From positions 1,736,001 through 1,800,000 of the forward strand of contig NZ_OZ241747.1 of the NCBI RefSeq assembly GCF_965201005.1: a DNA stretch of 64,000 bases, read 5' to 3'. This DNA is from Mucilaginibacter_A sp965201005 (GTDB lineage Bacteria; Bacteroidota; Bacteroidia; Sphingobacteriales; Sphingobacteriaceae). Under the pieces are notes generated by a model that made no database searches, was not told the origin of the DNA, and was given only the letters and a program-made list of their open reading frames with translations. Shown here one piece after another: positions 34,018-43,561 of the stretch. Position 1 is the stretch's first letter. Each line of letters opens with the position of its first letter. A program made the position numbers and the translations under genes.

Positions 34018-36159
34018 ATGAGAATGAAGAGAATCTACTTTTTTAAGTATGGTTTTCCCATGCTGTTTTTAATCAGTGCTTTTAAAACTTTTGCACAGAC
34101 TGCTTCAATTACAGGGAAAGTCCTGGATGAAAAAAACCTGTCGTTGCCTGGTGCCAGCATAACTATTGACGGCACTACTTTAGGTGCTACAACAGATGCG
34201 GACGGCAACTATCGGATAAACGGTGTACAACCCGGCACTTATAGCTTAACTGCCCAGTTTGTGGGTTATACGCCGATCAAAAAATCTGTATCGGTTAGCG
34301 GAAGTGCAAATGCTCAGGCTAATTTCCAGCTGAACCCTACAGCACAATCGTTAAGTGAAGTAGTGGTTGTTGGTTACGGAACGGTCAGAAAATCAGACGT
34401 TACCGGCGCAGTGACCAATCTTGGGAGCAAGGATTTAAACCCTGGGCCGATTACCAACCCGTTACAACAGATTGCCGGTAAAGCTGCGGGCGTTAATATT
34501 TCTCAGGTTGGCAGCGAGCCTGGCTCGGCACCATCCATACGTATCCGCGGTATTACTTCGCTTCAGGGCGGCAATGACCCTTTGGTTGTTGTTGATGGTA
34601 TACAGGGCAATATGGACTTGTTAAACCAGGTGCCGCCAAGCGAAATTGCAACGGTAGATATATTAAAAGATGCTTCTGCCACCGCGATTTACGGTTCCCG
34701 CGGCGCGCCAGGCGTTATTATTATCACCACCAAAAAAACTGCTGCCGGCAAAACAACTGTAGAATATACCGAAAACAGTTCTCTGGATGTAATTCCTAAG
34801 AAATTGCATGTATTAAATGCGGAGGAGTGGTCAAATCAAGCCAACTTATTAGGTGTAAATATTTCCGCAAACCACGGCTCAAACACCGATTGGTATAACC
34901 TGCTTACCCAAAACGGTTTTACCCAAAACCATACCCTGGCTATTGGCGGTGGTGCCAATTCGTTTAATTACCGCGCATCCGTAACCGCTATTGGCCAAAC
35001 CGGCGTGGTTATCAATTCAAAATATCAAAATTATATCGGCCGGATCACTGCTACGCAAAAAGCGCTGGATGATAAACTGACCATTACCATGAACGTAAAC
35101 AGTGGTATTAACACTGCTAATTACAGCCCTACCGGTGTTGGAAATGATGCTTTTAGTTCAATCCTGATCAATCAAGCCAATGTAGCAAGGCCAACCGACC
35201 CGGTGTTTAACACGGACGGAACTTATTACCGTGATCCGAATGTTTTTCATTACACCAACCCTTATGCAGTTGCTAAAACCGTTCAAAATAATGGAGCCAC
35301 CAATAACCTTTTCAGTAGTTTGAGGGGAGACCTGGATATTTATAAAGGGTTATCTGCTGGCTGGTTTGGCAGCTGGAGGAAAGTTGACTTTAATTCCGGT
35401 TATTATTTGCCTTCTTCCTCAACGGTTCAAACCGCTATTGATAATAAAGGGATCGGAAACATCAGCAACAATCATACAGACGAGAAATTAATGGACATTA
35501 ATTTAAGTTACAAGCATGATTTTGGAAAAAATCACCTGGATGCAACCGCCGTATATGAGTGGCAGGCGCAAACCTACAACGGAAGTTTTGTACAGGGAAG
35601 GGGTTTTGTGAACGATCTTGCCAGTTACAACGCCTTACAATTAGGTGATGTTTCCAAAGTTTTGCAGAACGATATTACTTCCTATAAAAACGACAGGCGT
35701 TTAGTTTCGTTATTAGGCAGGATTAATTATTCCTACAATGACCGTTACCTGCTTACCGCAAGTTTCCGGCGTGATGGTTCAACGGTGTTTGGGGTTAACA
35801 ATAAATGGGGTAATTTTCCTTCCGCATCCCTCGCCTGGCGCGTTGACCAGGAAGATTTCATGAAAAACCAGCATGTTTTAAGTAATCTTAAATTGCGTGT
35901 TGGCTACGGTATTACCGGTAACCAACAGGGAATTGGGCCGCAAAACTCGATTGCATTAGTTGGGCAGGCAGGTACAGCCTATTTTGGCGGTACAGTTATC
36001 CCAAATTATGCCGCTACCCAAAATGCAAACCCGAACTTAAAATGGGAAACCAAAAAGCAGGCAAACGCCGGTGTGGATTTCGGTTTCCTGAACGACAGGC
36101 TTACCGGTACGGTTGATGTATTTACCGCTATTACCGGACAATATTTTGTTCAATTATGA
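34018..36159 (+). pseudogene. SusC-like TonB-dependent receptor, C-terminally truncated by a deletion fused to GH31
   Basis: The N-terminus is intact: signal peptide, carboxypeptidase-like domain (A-S-I-T-G-K-V-L-D), TonB box region E-V-V-V-V-G-Y-G-T-V, plug (L-Q-Q-I-A-G-K-A-A-G-V-N-I and R-I-R-G-I-T-S) and much of the barrel. SusC proteins are usually about 1000 residues; this one ends at 713. Barrel similarity stops at N-D-R-L-T-G-T-V-D-V-F near 36115, after which the DNA belongs to a GH31 glycosidase in another frame. It probably cannot form a full barrel. No SusD gene remains. Confidence 0.85.
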
Positions 36160-37327
36160 AGGCACTACGGCATCTCACCTCAAAGCACACAATGTTTATG
36201 CTTTGGAAATGGTAAGGGCAAGTTACGAAGGCGCACGTAAAACCATGAACAAGCGTCCGTTTGTACTAACCCGCGCCGGTTACGCAGGTTTTCAGCGTTA
36301 TTCGGCGATGTGGACGGGCGATAACCGGGCGGAAGACGAGCACATGCTGGCCGGCGTACGCTTGTTGAACAGCTTAGGCTTGAGCGGCGTTGCTTTTACC
36401 GGGATGGACATTGGCGGCTTTACCGGAAACCCAACAGCTGCGTTATATGCCCGCTGGATCCAGATTGGTGCTTTTTGTCCTTATTTCCGTAACCATACGG
36501 CAATCAACACCAAATCTTCCGAGCCTTGGACTTTTGGTGAGGAAGTAACAGAAATCTCCCGGAACTACATCAATCTTCGTTATAAATTGTTGCCTTATCT
36601 ATATTCAACTTTCTACGAAGCGACACAAAACGGCCATCCGGTAAACCGTTCGCTTGCGATTGATTATACTTTCGACCCTAAAATTTACGATACACAATTT
36701 CAAAACCAATATTTGTTCGGCAATGCTTTTTTGGTTGCGCCTTTTGAATCAGGCAAAGACTTTGGCAAAATGTATTTTCCGAAAGGCAAATGGTATGATT
36801 TGTATTCTGATCAGGTGCAAAACGGAAACCAGGAAAAAATCATCCAGCTTTCCTTACAAAAATTGCCTGTTTTTGTAAAAGAAAGCAGCATTGTGCCGAT
36901 GCAATCTTTAATTCAAACTACGGCCCAAAAACCAACCGATACTTTAGTGGTACATATTTACAAAGGCGATGTAAACAATCATTTTGTTTATTATGAAGAT
37001 GACGGCGAAAGCTTTGCCAACGAAAGCGGTAACTTTTACAAAAGGAACATTGAATTTTTACCTGCTAAAAGAAGCATTGTTTTTGATAAAGCAGAAGGGC
37101 CATTTCAATCAAAATTTAATACGATAAAAGTAGTATTGCATGGTTTTGATGCAACTTCATCTTTAAAAATCAACGGTTCGTCTTCCAGGCTCAATAATGA
37201 ATTTGTTTCCTTTTTAAATCCGGTTTCTACTTTTGATCCGCAGGGATCTGCCAATGCTGCCGAAGGACAACAAGCAAAAACTTTTACATTTAAAAATGAC
37301 AAAAGCCAAATGACAATTGCTTATTAA
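36137..37327 (+). pseudogene. GH31 alpha-glucosidase-like, C-terminal fragment
   Basis: From about D-N-I-L-F-N-Y-E-G-T-T the frame is a GH31 catalytic domain, with R-P-F-V-L-T-R-A-G-Y-A-G and the acid/base region W-T-G-D-N-R-A. This is followed by G-F-T-G-N-P-T and the beta-sandwich C-terminal domains. The upstream half, with the nucleophile Asp segment, is missing and is replaced by SusC sequence. An ATG at 36113 opens the frame but lies in the SusC-derived part. The fragment cannot be catalytically complete. A motif copy (37066) lies inside. Confidence 0.85.
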
Positions 37328-37364
37328 TAACAGCTTGTTTAAATTTTTGTCAACACAATTTCCA

Positions 37365-37458
37365 ATGCTTCTTTTATGGCTATAAATTTGGTTTTTGATT
37401 GTTGTTGCAATTTAAAAAGTACAACTGGCCAATGGTTTTTAGGTGGTAAAAGAAGCAT
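37365..37458. repeat. ~94-bp paired-motif element
   Basis: The left end is ATGCTTCTTTTAT followed by GGCTATAAATTT, and the right end TAGGTG then GTAAAAGAAGCAT. The interior shares AAAAAGTAC with the element at 17486. It follows the GH31 fragment. Confidence 0.65.
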
Positions 37459-37592
37459 GGAAATATCTCGTACAAATAAATTTTAAACAAGCTGTTGTTG
37501 ATTGTTGAAATTTGATCTGAAGGAAATTAAAATACAAGAAATATTCACAACCTGTCCAAAAATCACCAATTTTATACCGATAAAAGAAGCAT

Positions 37593-38528
37593 TTAAACAT
37601 TCTTCAAAAACGAAATATTTCTTTTTAAACCTGCAAACTTCGTCCGTTTGACGGCGGAATTTTTGAAAACTTTTTTGAACGTATCTTCCGTAATTTCTTC
37701 CCAATCGGCTTTGGTCATTTGCAACAATTCTTTGGGCGGTTGAAAGGCAGGTTCGTTGTGTAAAACGGAAAACCGGTTCCAGGGGCAAACGTCCTGACAA
37801 ATATCGCAGCCAAACATCCAATTGTCGGTTTTGCCTTTAAACTTCTGCGGGATTTCGTTTTTAAGTTCGATGGTGAGATAGGAAATACATCGGCTGCCGT
37901 CCACCACCGCAGGCGCAACAATGGCTTCGGTTGGGCAGGCATCAAGGCAGCGCGTGCAAGTGCCGCAATGGTCTTTGGTTGGTTCGATGTCGTATTCCAG
38001 TTCCAGGTCAACAATCAGTTCGGCCAGAAAAAAGAAAGAGCCTTTTTGTTTGCTGATCAGGTTTCCGTTTTTCCCGATCCAGCCCAAACCGGCTTTTTTT
38101 GCCCAGGCACGATCTAAAACCGGTGCCGAATCCACAAAAGCACGACCGCCAACTTCGCCAATGTTTTCGCGGATAAAAGCCAAAAGCTGAAACAGTTTTT
38201 GTTTGATTACGTCGTGATAATCGGCACCAAAAGCATAACGCGAAATTTTTGGTGCATTTGGATCAAGTTGCTGCTGATCAGAATAATAATTTAAACCCAT
38301 GGAAATTATGGATTTGGCACCGTCAACCAGCAAACGCGGATCCAGCCGTTTGTCAAAATGGGTTTCCATATAAGCCATTTCGCCATGAAATTTTTTTTGC
38401 AGCCAGCTTTCCAACCGTGGTGCTTCCTCCTCCAAAAACCCGGCTTTTGCAATCCCGCAAAACAAAAAACCCAGCTTTTCTGCTTCTGCTTTAATCAGTT
38501 GGCTGTAGGCGGATTTGTTGTTGATCAT
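37593..38528 (-). CDS. queG: Epoxyqueuosine reductase
   Basis: 311 residues from the ATG at 38528. QueG reduces epoxyqueuosine to queuosine in tRNA, using a cobalamin cofactor and two [4Fe-4S] clusters. Visible features are the catalytic-Asp region F-V-D-S-A-P-V-L-D-R, G-L-G-W-I-G-K-N, and two ferredoxin-type motifs, C-G-T-C-T-R-C-L-D-A-C-P and C-D-I-C-Q-D-V-C-P-W-N. Length fits QueG forms without the HEAT-repeat tail. A motif copy (37579-37592) abuts the stop. Confidence 0.94.
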   Translation of the reverse strand: MINNKSAYSQLIKAEAEKLGFLFCGIAKAGFLEEEAPRLESWLQKKFHGEMAYMETHFDKRLDPRLLVDGAKSIISMGLNYYSDQQQLDPNAPKISRYAFGADYHDVIKQKLFQLLAFIRENIGEVGGRAFVDSAPVLDRAWAKKAGLGWIGKNGNLISKQKGSFFFLAELIVDLELEYDIEPTKDHCGTCTRCLDACPTEAIVAPAVVDGSRCISYLTIELKNEIPQKFKGKTDNWMFGCDICQDVCPWNRFSVLHNEPAFQPPKELLQMTKADWEEITEDTFKKVFKNSAVKRTKFAGLKRNISFLKNV

Positions 38529-38676
38529 ACGATTTTGCAAAGATAAGCTTCGGCAAGTTCAGACGATCATTATTTAAAAATTAGCATGATGAAAATGCCT
38601 TAATTTAAAGTAAATTTAATGCTTCTTTTATCGGTATAAATTTATCAACATTGTTTATTAATACTAAAATTATTAG

Positions 38677-38684
38677 TATTTTTG
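38677..38684 (+). promoter_or_regulatory. Probable -7 box
   Basis: TATTTTTG matches TAnnTTTG and lies 45 bases before the ATG at 38730. A TTG at 38651-38653 is a possible -33 element, with spacing slightly long. Confidence 0.4.
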
Positions 38685-38729
38685 TTTTTCTGATGATCTA
38701 AAAACAACTTCTTTTCAACCTAAAATACC

Positions 38730-39041
38730 ATGAAAACATTTGATCTCGAATTGCGGGTAAAAACTTTTGGTTCGGTTATTACCTGGGAAATTTTGCTGGA
38801 AGATTCGACAAACCACAACCAAAGGCTGCGCGATTGGATGCAGGCGGATGATTACCGTTACAAAAAACTGCCGGATTATGCAATTTCGGACGATGTGCTT
38901 TCCGTTTTTGCCGGCTGCCAAGGCATTATCGGCGGAACGGTTGTTTGCGAAGTGCTGATCAACGGTGAAAGCCAGCCGCAAAAGCTGATTTCAAAAGTGG
39001 AAGAAACAGAATATGCCAAAACAGATTATCCGATTGTATGA
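38730..39041 (+). CDS. Conserved-looking hypothetical protein
   Basis: 103 residues, soluble and without signal peptide. It has E-L-R-V-K-T-F-G-S-V-I-T-W-E-I-L-L-E and ends T-D-Y-P-I-V. Base composition matches the core genes and the stop overlaps the next ATG (ATGA at 39038), so it is very likely a real gene co-transcribed with the outer membrane protein. I do not recognise a family. Confidence 0.65.
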   Translation: MKTFDLELRVKTFGSVITWEILLEDSTNHNQRLRDWMQADDYRYKKLPDYAISDDVLSVFAGCQGIIGGTVVCEVLINGESQPQKLISKVEETEYAKTDYPIV

Positions 39042-40003
39042 AAAATTTATACGTGTCCCTCGGCATTTTTTTGCTGGTAAAAACAGCATCTGCGCAGGTG
39101 TTGCTGGAAGATAAAGACGGTGAAAAAGTTGTTAATTACAGTGCGGTTTTAACGCCCGATATTGGCCGGTTATCGCTGATAAAACTCAACACCGGTGATC
39201 AATCCCTCGGTTTCAGTTATTTTATTTCCTCGGCCTTGCACGATCCGGCCAAGTATGCCGTGCAGGAATTCGGGCTGAAAGCTGCGCCAACGGCCGGGTA
39301 TGCGGCGGTTTTCAGGAACGGGCAATTTTCGCCGGGGATTAAAGCCAATTATGGTTTAACTTTTGTCAATCCTTTTAACCGATCAACCCTGACCAAAACG
39401 GTGGATTGGGCAAGTTTGGATTTAGGTTACAGCTTTGACCAGTACACACTTTACCAGCCGAATGCTGTTTTTAGCAACCAAATTTATGGCAAAACTTCGC
39501 ATAGTTTCCGTGCAAATTTAAGTTACAATTTGTTGCTGGGCAGCAAGTTTATTTTGAACTTGAAAGCAGGCTACTCGAGACAAAACAACTATCCCAACTT
39601 AGGTCAGGTTGATATTACCGATATAACTTCTGCCACAAACACCAACACTACACGGCAAATTACCAGTACCACTACGGCAGCGCAAGGCAATTTTATGGAG
39701 TATAATGCTTTCCCGCAGATTGTATCTTTTACACGGGCAACAAAAACCGATGCCGAAGGGTCTGCGGATGCATCTAAATTAAGAATCGGCTACACGTTGT
39801 TTGTAAAAAACCAGTTTTCATCTTACTTAAACAAAACGGATGGTGGTGCAATTATTTTTCTGTCGCGGCAGGATAAAAGCGGCATCCGCAACCCGGTGCT
39901 TGGTTTTGTGGTGCAGGCGGTAAATTTGTTTGATACGCAAAACCTGAACAACGGCCTGCAAAAACGCATCCGGGTTGGGTTTACCACAAACTTTTCTTTA
40001 TGA
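39038..40003 (+). CDS. Probable outer membrane beta-barrel protein
   Basis: 321 residues with signal peptide M-K-N-L-Y-V-S-L-G-I-F-L-L-V-K-T-A-S-A-Q. The rest has alternating hydrophobic strands with aromatic girdles and ends R-I-R-V-G-F-T-T-N-F-S-L, suggesting a porin-like barrel. The dispersed motif (39077-39090) encodes V-K-T-A-S at the signal-peptidase site. Ligand or function is unknown. It overlaps the preceding small gene by four bases. Confidence 0.65.
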   Translation: MKNLYVSLGIFLLVKTASAQVLLEDKDGEKVVNYSAVLTPDIGRLSLIKLNTGDQSLGFSYFISSALHDPAKYAVQEFGLKAAPTAGYAAVFRNGQFSPGIKANYGLTFVNPFNRSTLTKTVDWASLDLGYSFDQYTLYQPNAVFSNQIYGKTSHSFRANLSYNLLLGSKFILNLKAGYSRQNNYPNLGQVDITDITSATNTNTTRQITSTTTAAQGNFMEYNAFPQIVSFTRATKTDAEGSADASKLRIGYTLFVKNQFSSYLNKTDGGAIIFLSRQDKSGIRNPVLGFVVQAVNLFDTQNLNNGLQKRIRVGFTTNFSL

Positions 40004-40333
40004 CGAATTTAGGTCGATAAAAACAGTATCGGCCAAAATAATCAAAAAACTAATTTGTGGTGTTTTGTCTCAGTTTAGAAATTTATTTAACCGGCCAAAA
40101 CTTATTGCGGCAATAAAAACGTAGATAGTTGCAGGCAGGCAAAAAAGCTTTCCGCAATAACCAATTATAAACAAGCTAAAATTGCCATAAAATACTTTTT
40201 GCGGGCAATTGCATTTCTTAAATTATAAATGTAGCTTTAAATCAATTACTTGCATAGTAAATAATGCGGGTTTTGTGCTTGCGGTGAGGTGCTTTTTATT
40301 GCTCATATTATAACATTAGTATTTTGTATCGAT
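40004..40333. other. 330-bp gap with one motif copy
   Basis: GATAAAAACAGTATC at 40016-40030 follows the stop of the barrel gene by 12 bases. The remainder is AT-rich and probably holds the promoter of the next pair, but no strong box is seen. No gene is supported. Confidence 0.5.
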
Positions 40334-40675
40334 ATGAAACCAGTAGAACATGCAATTTCCGATGCTTCTTTTGTCGGTCATTATTATAAAATATTATTAT
40401 CAAAATTAAAACAGTTTAAAACAGCCAAACACGTTGTTTTGATCAGTATGGTTTTGCTGTGCATACTGGTAAGATATTTGGTTTTGTCAATGGATAAAAG
40501 CCCGGTCAAAATACAATCCATTACAGAAAAACAACAGAAACCAAAAGCGCATGTTTCAAAACCTGCCCCTAATAGTGCTGCTTTTTCACAAGATGATTTT
40601 TCCGGGCTTAAACAGGCCCAATACAATTTTGTACAAACCGATGCAAGTTATTTTCTGATAAACGAGGCGCAATGA
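40334..40675 (+). CDS. Small single-pass membrane protein coupled to a DUF2235 hydrolase
   Basis: 113 residues from the ATG at 40334. The N-terminal part is cytoplasmic and ends in Lys-rich A-K-H. One membrane helix follows (V-V-L-I-S-M-V-L-L-C-I-L-V), then a polar extracytoplasmic tail rich in Lys/Gln/Ser. Its stop overlaps the start of the hydrolase (ATGA at 40672). The tight coupling suggests that it anchors, regulates or protects against the hydrolase, though nothing in the sequence proves this. A near-copy of the motif (40361-40377) encodes D-A-S-F-V-G. Confidence 0.6.
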   Translation: MKPVEHAISDASFVGHYYKILLSKLKQFKTAKHVVLISMVLLCILVRYLVLSMDKSPVKIQSITEKQQKPKAHVSKPAPNSAAFSQDDFSGLKQAQYNFVQTDASYFLINEAQ

Positions 40676-41724
40676 AACGGATCATCACCTGTTCTGACGG
40701 TACTTGGAACAAGCCAAACCAGCTTTATAAAAATAAACCCGTTAGCACCAATGTGCAGCGCATTTTTGAGGCCATTTGCAACAGTGATGACGGGCAAATG
40801 CAGCAAATAAAATTTTATGATGAAGGTGTTGGGGCAGAAGGCAACTGGCTGAACCGCTGGGTTGACGGCGCAACAGGAAAAGGCATTGACGAAAATATTT
40901 TAAGTGCCTACAAATTTATTTTGTGGAATTATGAGCCGGGCGATGAGTTGTATTTGTTTGGTTTTAGCCGCGGAGCTTACACGGCGCGCAGCCTGGCCGG
41001 TTTGATCCGTAATTGCGGTATCCTCAAAAACAATGATTTATCCCTGATAAAAGAAGCATACCGGATTTACCGCGCCCGCAACCCCATTACCAACCCGAAA
41101 GGCGAGGAAGCGATGGCTTTTAAAAAGGCACACAGTTACTACGAAAACCTGCGCATTAAATTTATCGGTGTGTGGGACACGGTTGGCTCGCTTGGCATTC
41201 CGTCGCGCTGGTTTCAGTGGTACAACAACAACAAATATCAGTTTCATGATACCACGCTCAGCAGTATTACCGATTATGCTTATCAGGCATTGGCAATTGA
41301 TGAAAAACGATCTAATTTTACGCCCACGCTTTGGCAAATGAGCGATAAAGTTATGAGCGGCGAGGTGGGGCAATTGGTGCAGCAGGTGTGGTTTCCGGGC
41401 GTACATTCTAACATCGGCGGAGGCTATCCGGATCCGGGTTTAAGCGATATTACCTTAAACTGGATGATTGAAAAAGCAAAAGCCACCGGTTTGGGTTTTG
41501 AAAAACAGTACATCGAAAACACGATCAGGCCCAATGCTGAGGGCGAATTATACAACTCCAAAAAATTCCCGTTTAGCCTGTTGCCGAATTACCTGAGGCC
41601 GATTTGTAAAAATCCGCTGGCCAACGAATCTGTAAACAATGCCGCATTTGAGCGGATGAAAGCCTTGCAGGATTATCGGCCCAAAAACCTGATCGACAGC
41701 AGTTGCAATACACCTTCAGCCTAA
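40672..41724 (+). CDS. DUF2235 alpha/beta-hydrolase (Tle1-like catalytic domain)
   Basis: 350 residues. The first residues R-I-I-T-C-S-D-G-T-W-N and the nucleophile elbow G-F-S-R-G-A-Y-T-A-R-S (GxSxG) identify DUF2235. A later F-P-G-V-H-S-N-I-G-G-G-Y supplies conserved residues, probably including the catalytic His. Related domains act as phospholipases in type VI effectors (Tle1), but many chromosomal DUF2235 proteins have no known role. No T6SS genes are seen here. A motif copy (41046-41059) encodes I-K-E-A. Confidence 0.85.
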   Translation: MKRIITCSDGTWNKPNQLYKNKPVSTNVQRIFEAICNSDDGQMQQIKFYDEGVGAEGNWLNRWVDGATGKGIDENILSAYKFILWNYEPGDELYLFGFSRGAYTARSLAGLIRNCGILKNNDLSLIKEAYRIYRARNPITNPKGEEAMAFKKAHSYYENLRIKFIGVWDTVGSLGIPSRWFQWYNNNKYQFHDTTLSSITDYAYQALAIDEKRSNFTPTLWQMSDKVMSGEVGQLVQQVWFPGVHSNIGGGYPDPGLSDITLNWMIEKAKATGLGFEKQYIENTIRPNAEGELYNSKKFPFSLLPNYLRPICKNPLANESVNNAAFERMKALQDYRPKNLIDSSCNTPSA

Positions 41725-41896
41725 AAAAACACCGGTAAAAGAAGCATGGGCAAAAAGCCCGTAACCAAAGATTTTTCTTTTTGCCAGATGTAATTGCTGC
41801 TGCTGAAATAATAATCAGATAGTGTTTTTATCGGATAAAAATCCGCAAAACAATATGGGTAAAATCTTCTTTTTAAATTCATCAACCCAAGTAAAT

Positions 41897-42124
41897 ATGG
41901 CAACCAAAAACAATAATCAGAGTGAAGCAGAAATGCCGGCAACCATAACCGGCGAACCCACCGATCAGCTTTCACCCGATGAAAATTTAGATAATCAGGA
42001 TTTGGAAATTACTGAAAATGAAGATGATGAACCTTACGAAGGCATCCATCACGGTGAGGAAGACAATGATGATATGATAGATGACAACATGACCGGAATG
42101 CCGGTTGTTCCGTCGCCTTCCTGA
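41897..42124 (+). CDS. Small acidic protein
   Basis: 75 residues from the ATG at 41897, extremely rich in Asp/Glu/Asn (E-N-E-D-D-E-P-Y-E-G and E-E-D-N-D-D-M-I-D-D) and probably disordered. A terminator follows, supporting it as a gene. A longer frame from 41822 includes a near-copy of the motif and is not preferred. It is similar in style to the acidic protein at 56.8 kb. Confidence 0.6.
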   Translation: MATKNNNQSEAEMPATITGEPTDQLSPDENLDNQDLEITENEDDEPYEGIHHGEEDNDDMIDDNMTGMPVVPSPS

Positions 42125-42150
42125 AGAATAAATAACACGTGTTATAACAG

Positions 42151-42176
42151 GCAGGTTGTTGAAACCTGCTTTTTTT
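42151..42176 (+). terminator. Rho-independent terminator
   Basis: GCAGGTT (42151-42157) pairs with AACCTGC (42163-42169) and is followed by seven T. It ends the acidic-protein transcript. Confidence 0.88.
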
Positions 42177-42244
42177 ATGCCAAAAAAATTAGGAAACGAA
42201 CCGATTATAATGCTGTCTAAACTTCTTTTAGGTTGAAAAAAAGG

Positions 42245-42252
42245 TAAGTTTG
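42245..42252 (+). promoter_or_regulatory. -7 box for the M16 peptidase pair
   Basis: TAAGTTTG matches TAnnTTTG; the ATG at 42289 follows after an A-rich leader. The -33 region is A-rich, with GGTTG upstream. Confidence 0.5.
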
Positions 42253-42288
42253 CAGTTATTTTTAAAAAATAAGGATAAAAATCTCAGC

Positions 42289-43554
42289 ATGGTCAGATTT
42301 AATAGGTTCACACTTTCCAATGGCCTGAAAGTGTTGATACACGAAGATAAAACCACACCGATGGCCGTTGTAAATGTTTTGTACGATGTTGGAGCGCGCG
42401 ATGAACACCCGGAGCAAACCGGTTTTGCCCATTTATTTGAGCATTTGATGTTTGGCGGATCAGAAAATATACCTGTTTATGATGAGCCGTTGCAGCGCGT
42501 TGGCGGCGAAAACAATGCTTTCACCAGCAACGATATCACCAATTACTATATTACGCTGCCGGCCATCAACATAGAAACTGCTTTTTGGCTGGAGAGCGAC
42601 CGGATGCTGAACCTGGCTTTCAGCGAAAAAAGCTTGGATGTGCAGCGTAATGTGGTTTCCGAAGAATTTAAACAACGTTATTTAAACCAGCCTTACGGCG
42701 ATGTATGGTTAAAACTTCGTCCGTTGGTTTACAAAAAGCATCCGTACCAATGGGCAACCATTGGCAAAGCACTTTCGCATATCGAAAATGCCAAAATTGA
42801 AGATGTAAAGGCTTTCTTTAAAAAACATTACAATCCGCAAAACGCAATATTAGTAGTGGGCGGGGATGTTGATACACAAGAAGTTATAGCGCAGGTAGAA
42901 AAGTGGTTTGGCCCGATCCCGGCTGGGGAAAAATACCTTCGCAACCTGCCGCAAGAACCGGAACAATCGGAAGAACGCCGTGAAACTGTTGTGGCAAAAG
43001 TGCCTTTAAACAGTTTGTATATGGCTTTTCATGCGCCAGGCAGGACAGAAGCGGACAGTTATCCGGCCGAGTTGCTGGTGGATATTTTATCGCGCGGCAA
43101 CTCCTCCCGTATTTACAAAACTTTGCTGAAAGAGAAGCAGTTGTTCAGCGAAATCCATGCGCACTTATCCGGAAGTTTGGATGCAGGAATGTTGATTATC
43201 GAAGGAAAACCGACCGAAAACATCGGCATAGAACAAGCAGAAGCCGCCGTTTGGGAAGAATTGGACAAGCTGAAAAACGAACCGGTGCCGGAAGCAGAAC
43301 TGATGAAAGTAAAAAATAAAACCGAATCAACGATGGTTTTTGCAGAGATGTCTTTACTGGAAAAAGCAATGAACCTGGCCTATTTTGAGTTGATGGGCGA
43401 TGCCGAAAACCTCAATCACGAAACCGAAAAATATTTGGCCATCACTTCGGAAGAAATCCGGGACCAGGCGCAAAAAATTTTCCGCAGGGAAAACCTGTCA
43501 ACCCTGGTTTATCTGGCCGAAGAAGCGGCCGAAACGGTATATTTATCACTATAA
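42289..43554 (+). CDS. M16 zinc peptidase, catalytic subunit
   Basis: 421 residues from the ATG at 42289. The inverted zinc motif H-L-F-E-H-L-M-F (HxxEH) is present and the downstream zinc-binding Glu is in N-V-V-S-E-E-F. The insulinase-like two-lobe architecture fills the protein. This is the active half of a heterodimeric M16 pair; the next gene is the inactive half. The TAA stop (43552-43554) overlaps a motif copy. Such pairs degrade peptides in the cytoplasm or periplasm; no signal peptide is visible. Confidence 0.92.
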   Translation: MVRFNRFTLSNGLKVLIHEDKTTPMAVVNVLYDVGARDEHPEQTGFAHLFEHLMFGGSENIPVYDEPLQRVGGENNAFTSNDITNYYITLPAINIETAFWLESDRMLNLAFSEKSLDVQRNVVSEEFKQRYLNQPYGDVWLKLRPLVYKKHPYQWATIGKALSHIENAKIEDVKAFFKKHYNPQNAILVVGGDVDTQEVIAQVEKWFGPIPAGEKYLRNLPQEPEQSEERRETVVAKVPLNSLYMAFHAPGRTEADSYPAELLVDILSRGNSSRIYKTLLKEKQLFSEIHAHLSGSLDAGMLIIEGKPTENIGIEQAEAAVWEELDKLKNEPVPEAELMKVKNKTESTMVFAEMSLLEKAMNLAYFELMGDAENLNHETEKYLAITSEEIRDQAQKIFRRENLSTLVYLAEEAAETVYLSL

Positions 43555-43561
43555 AAGAAGC

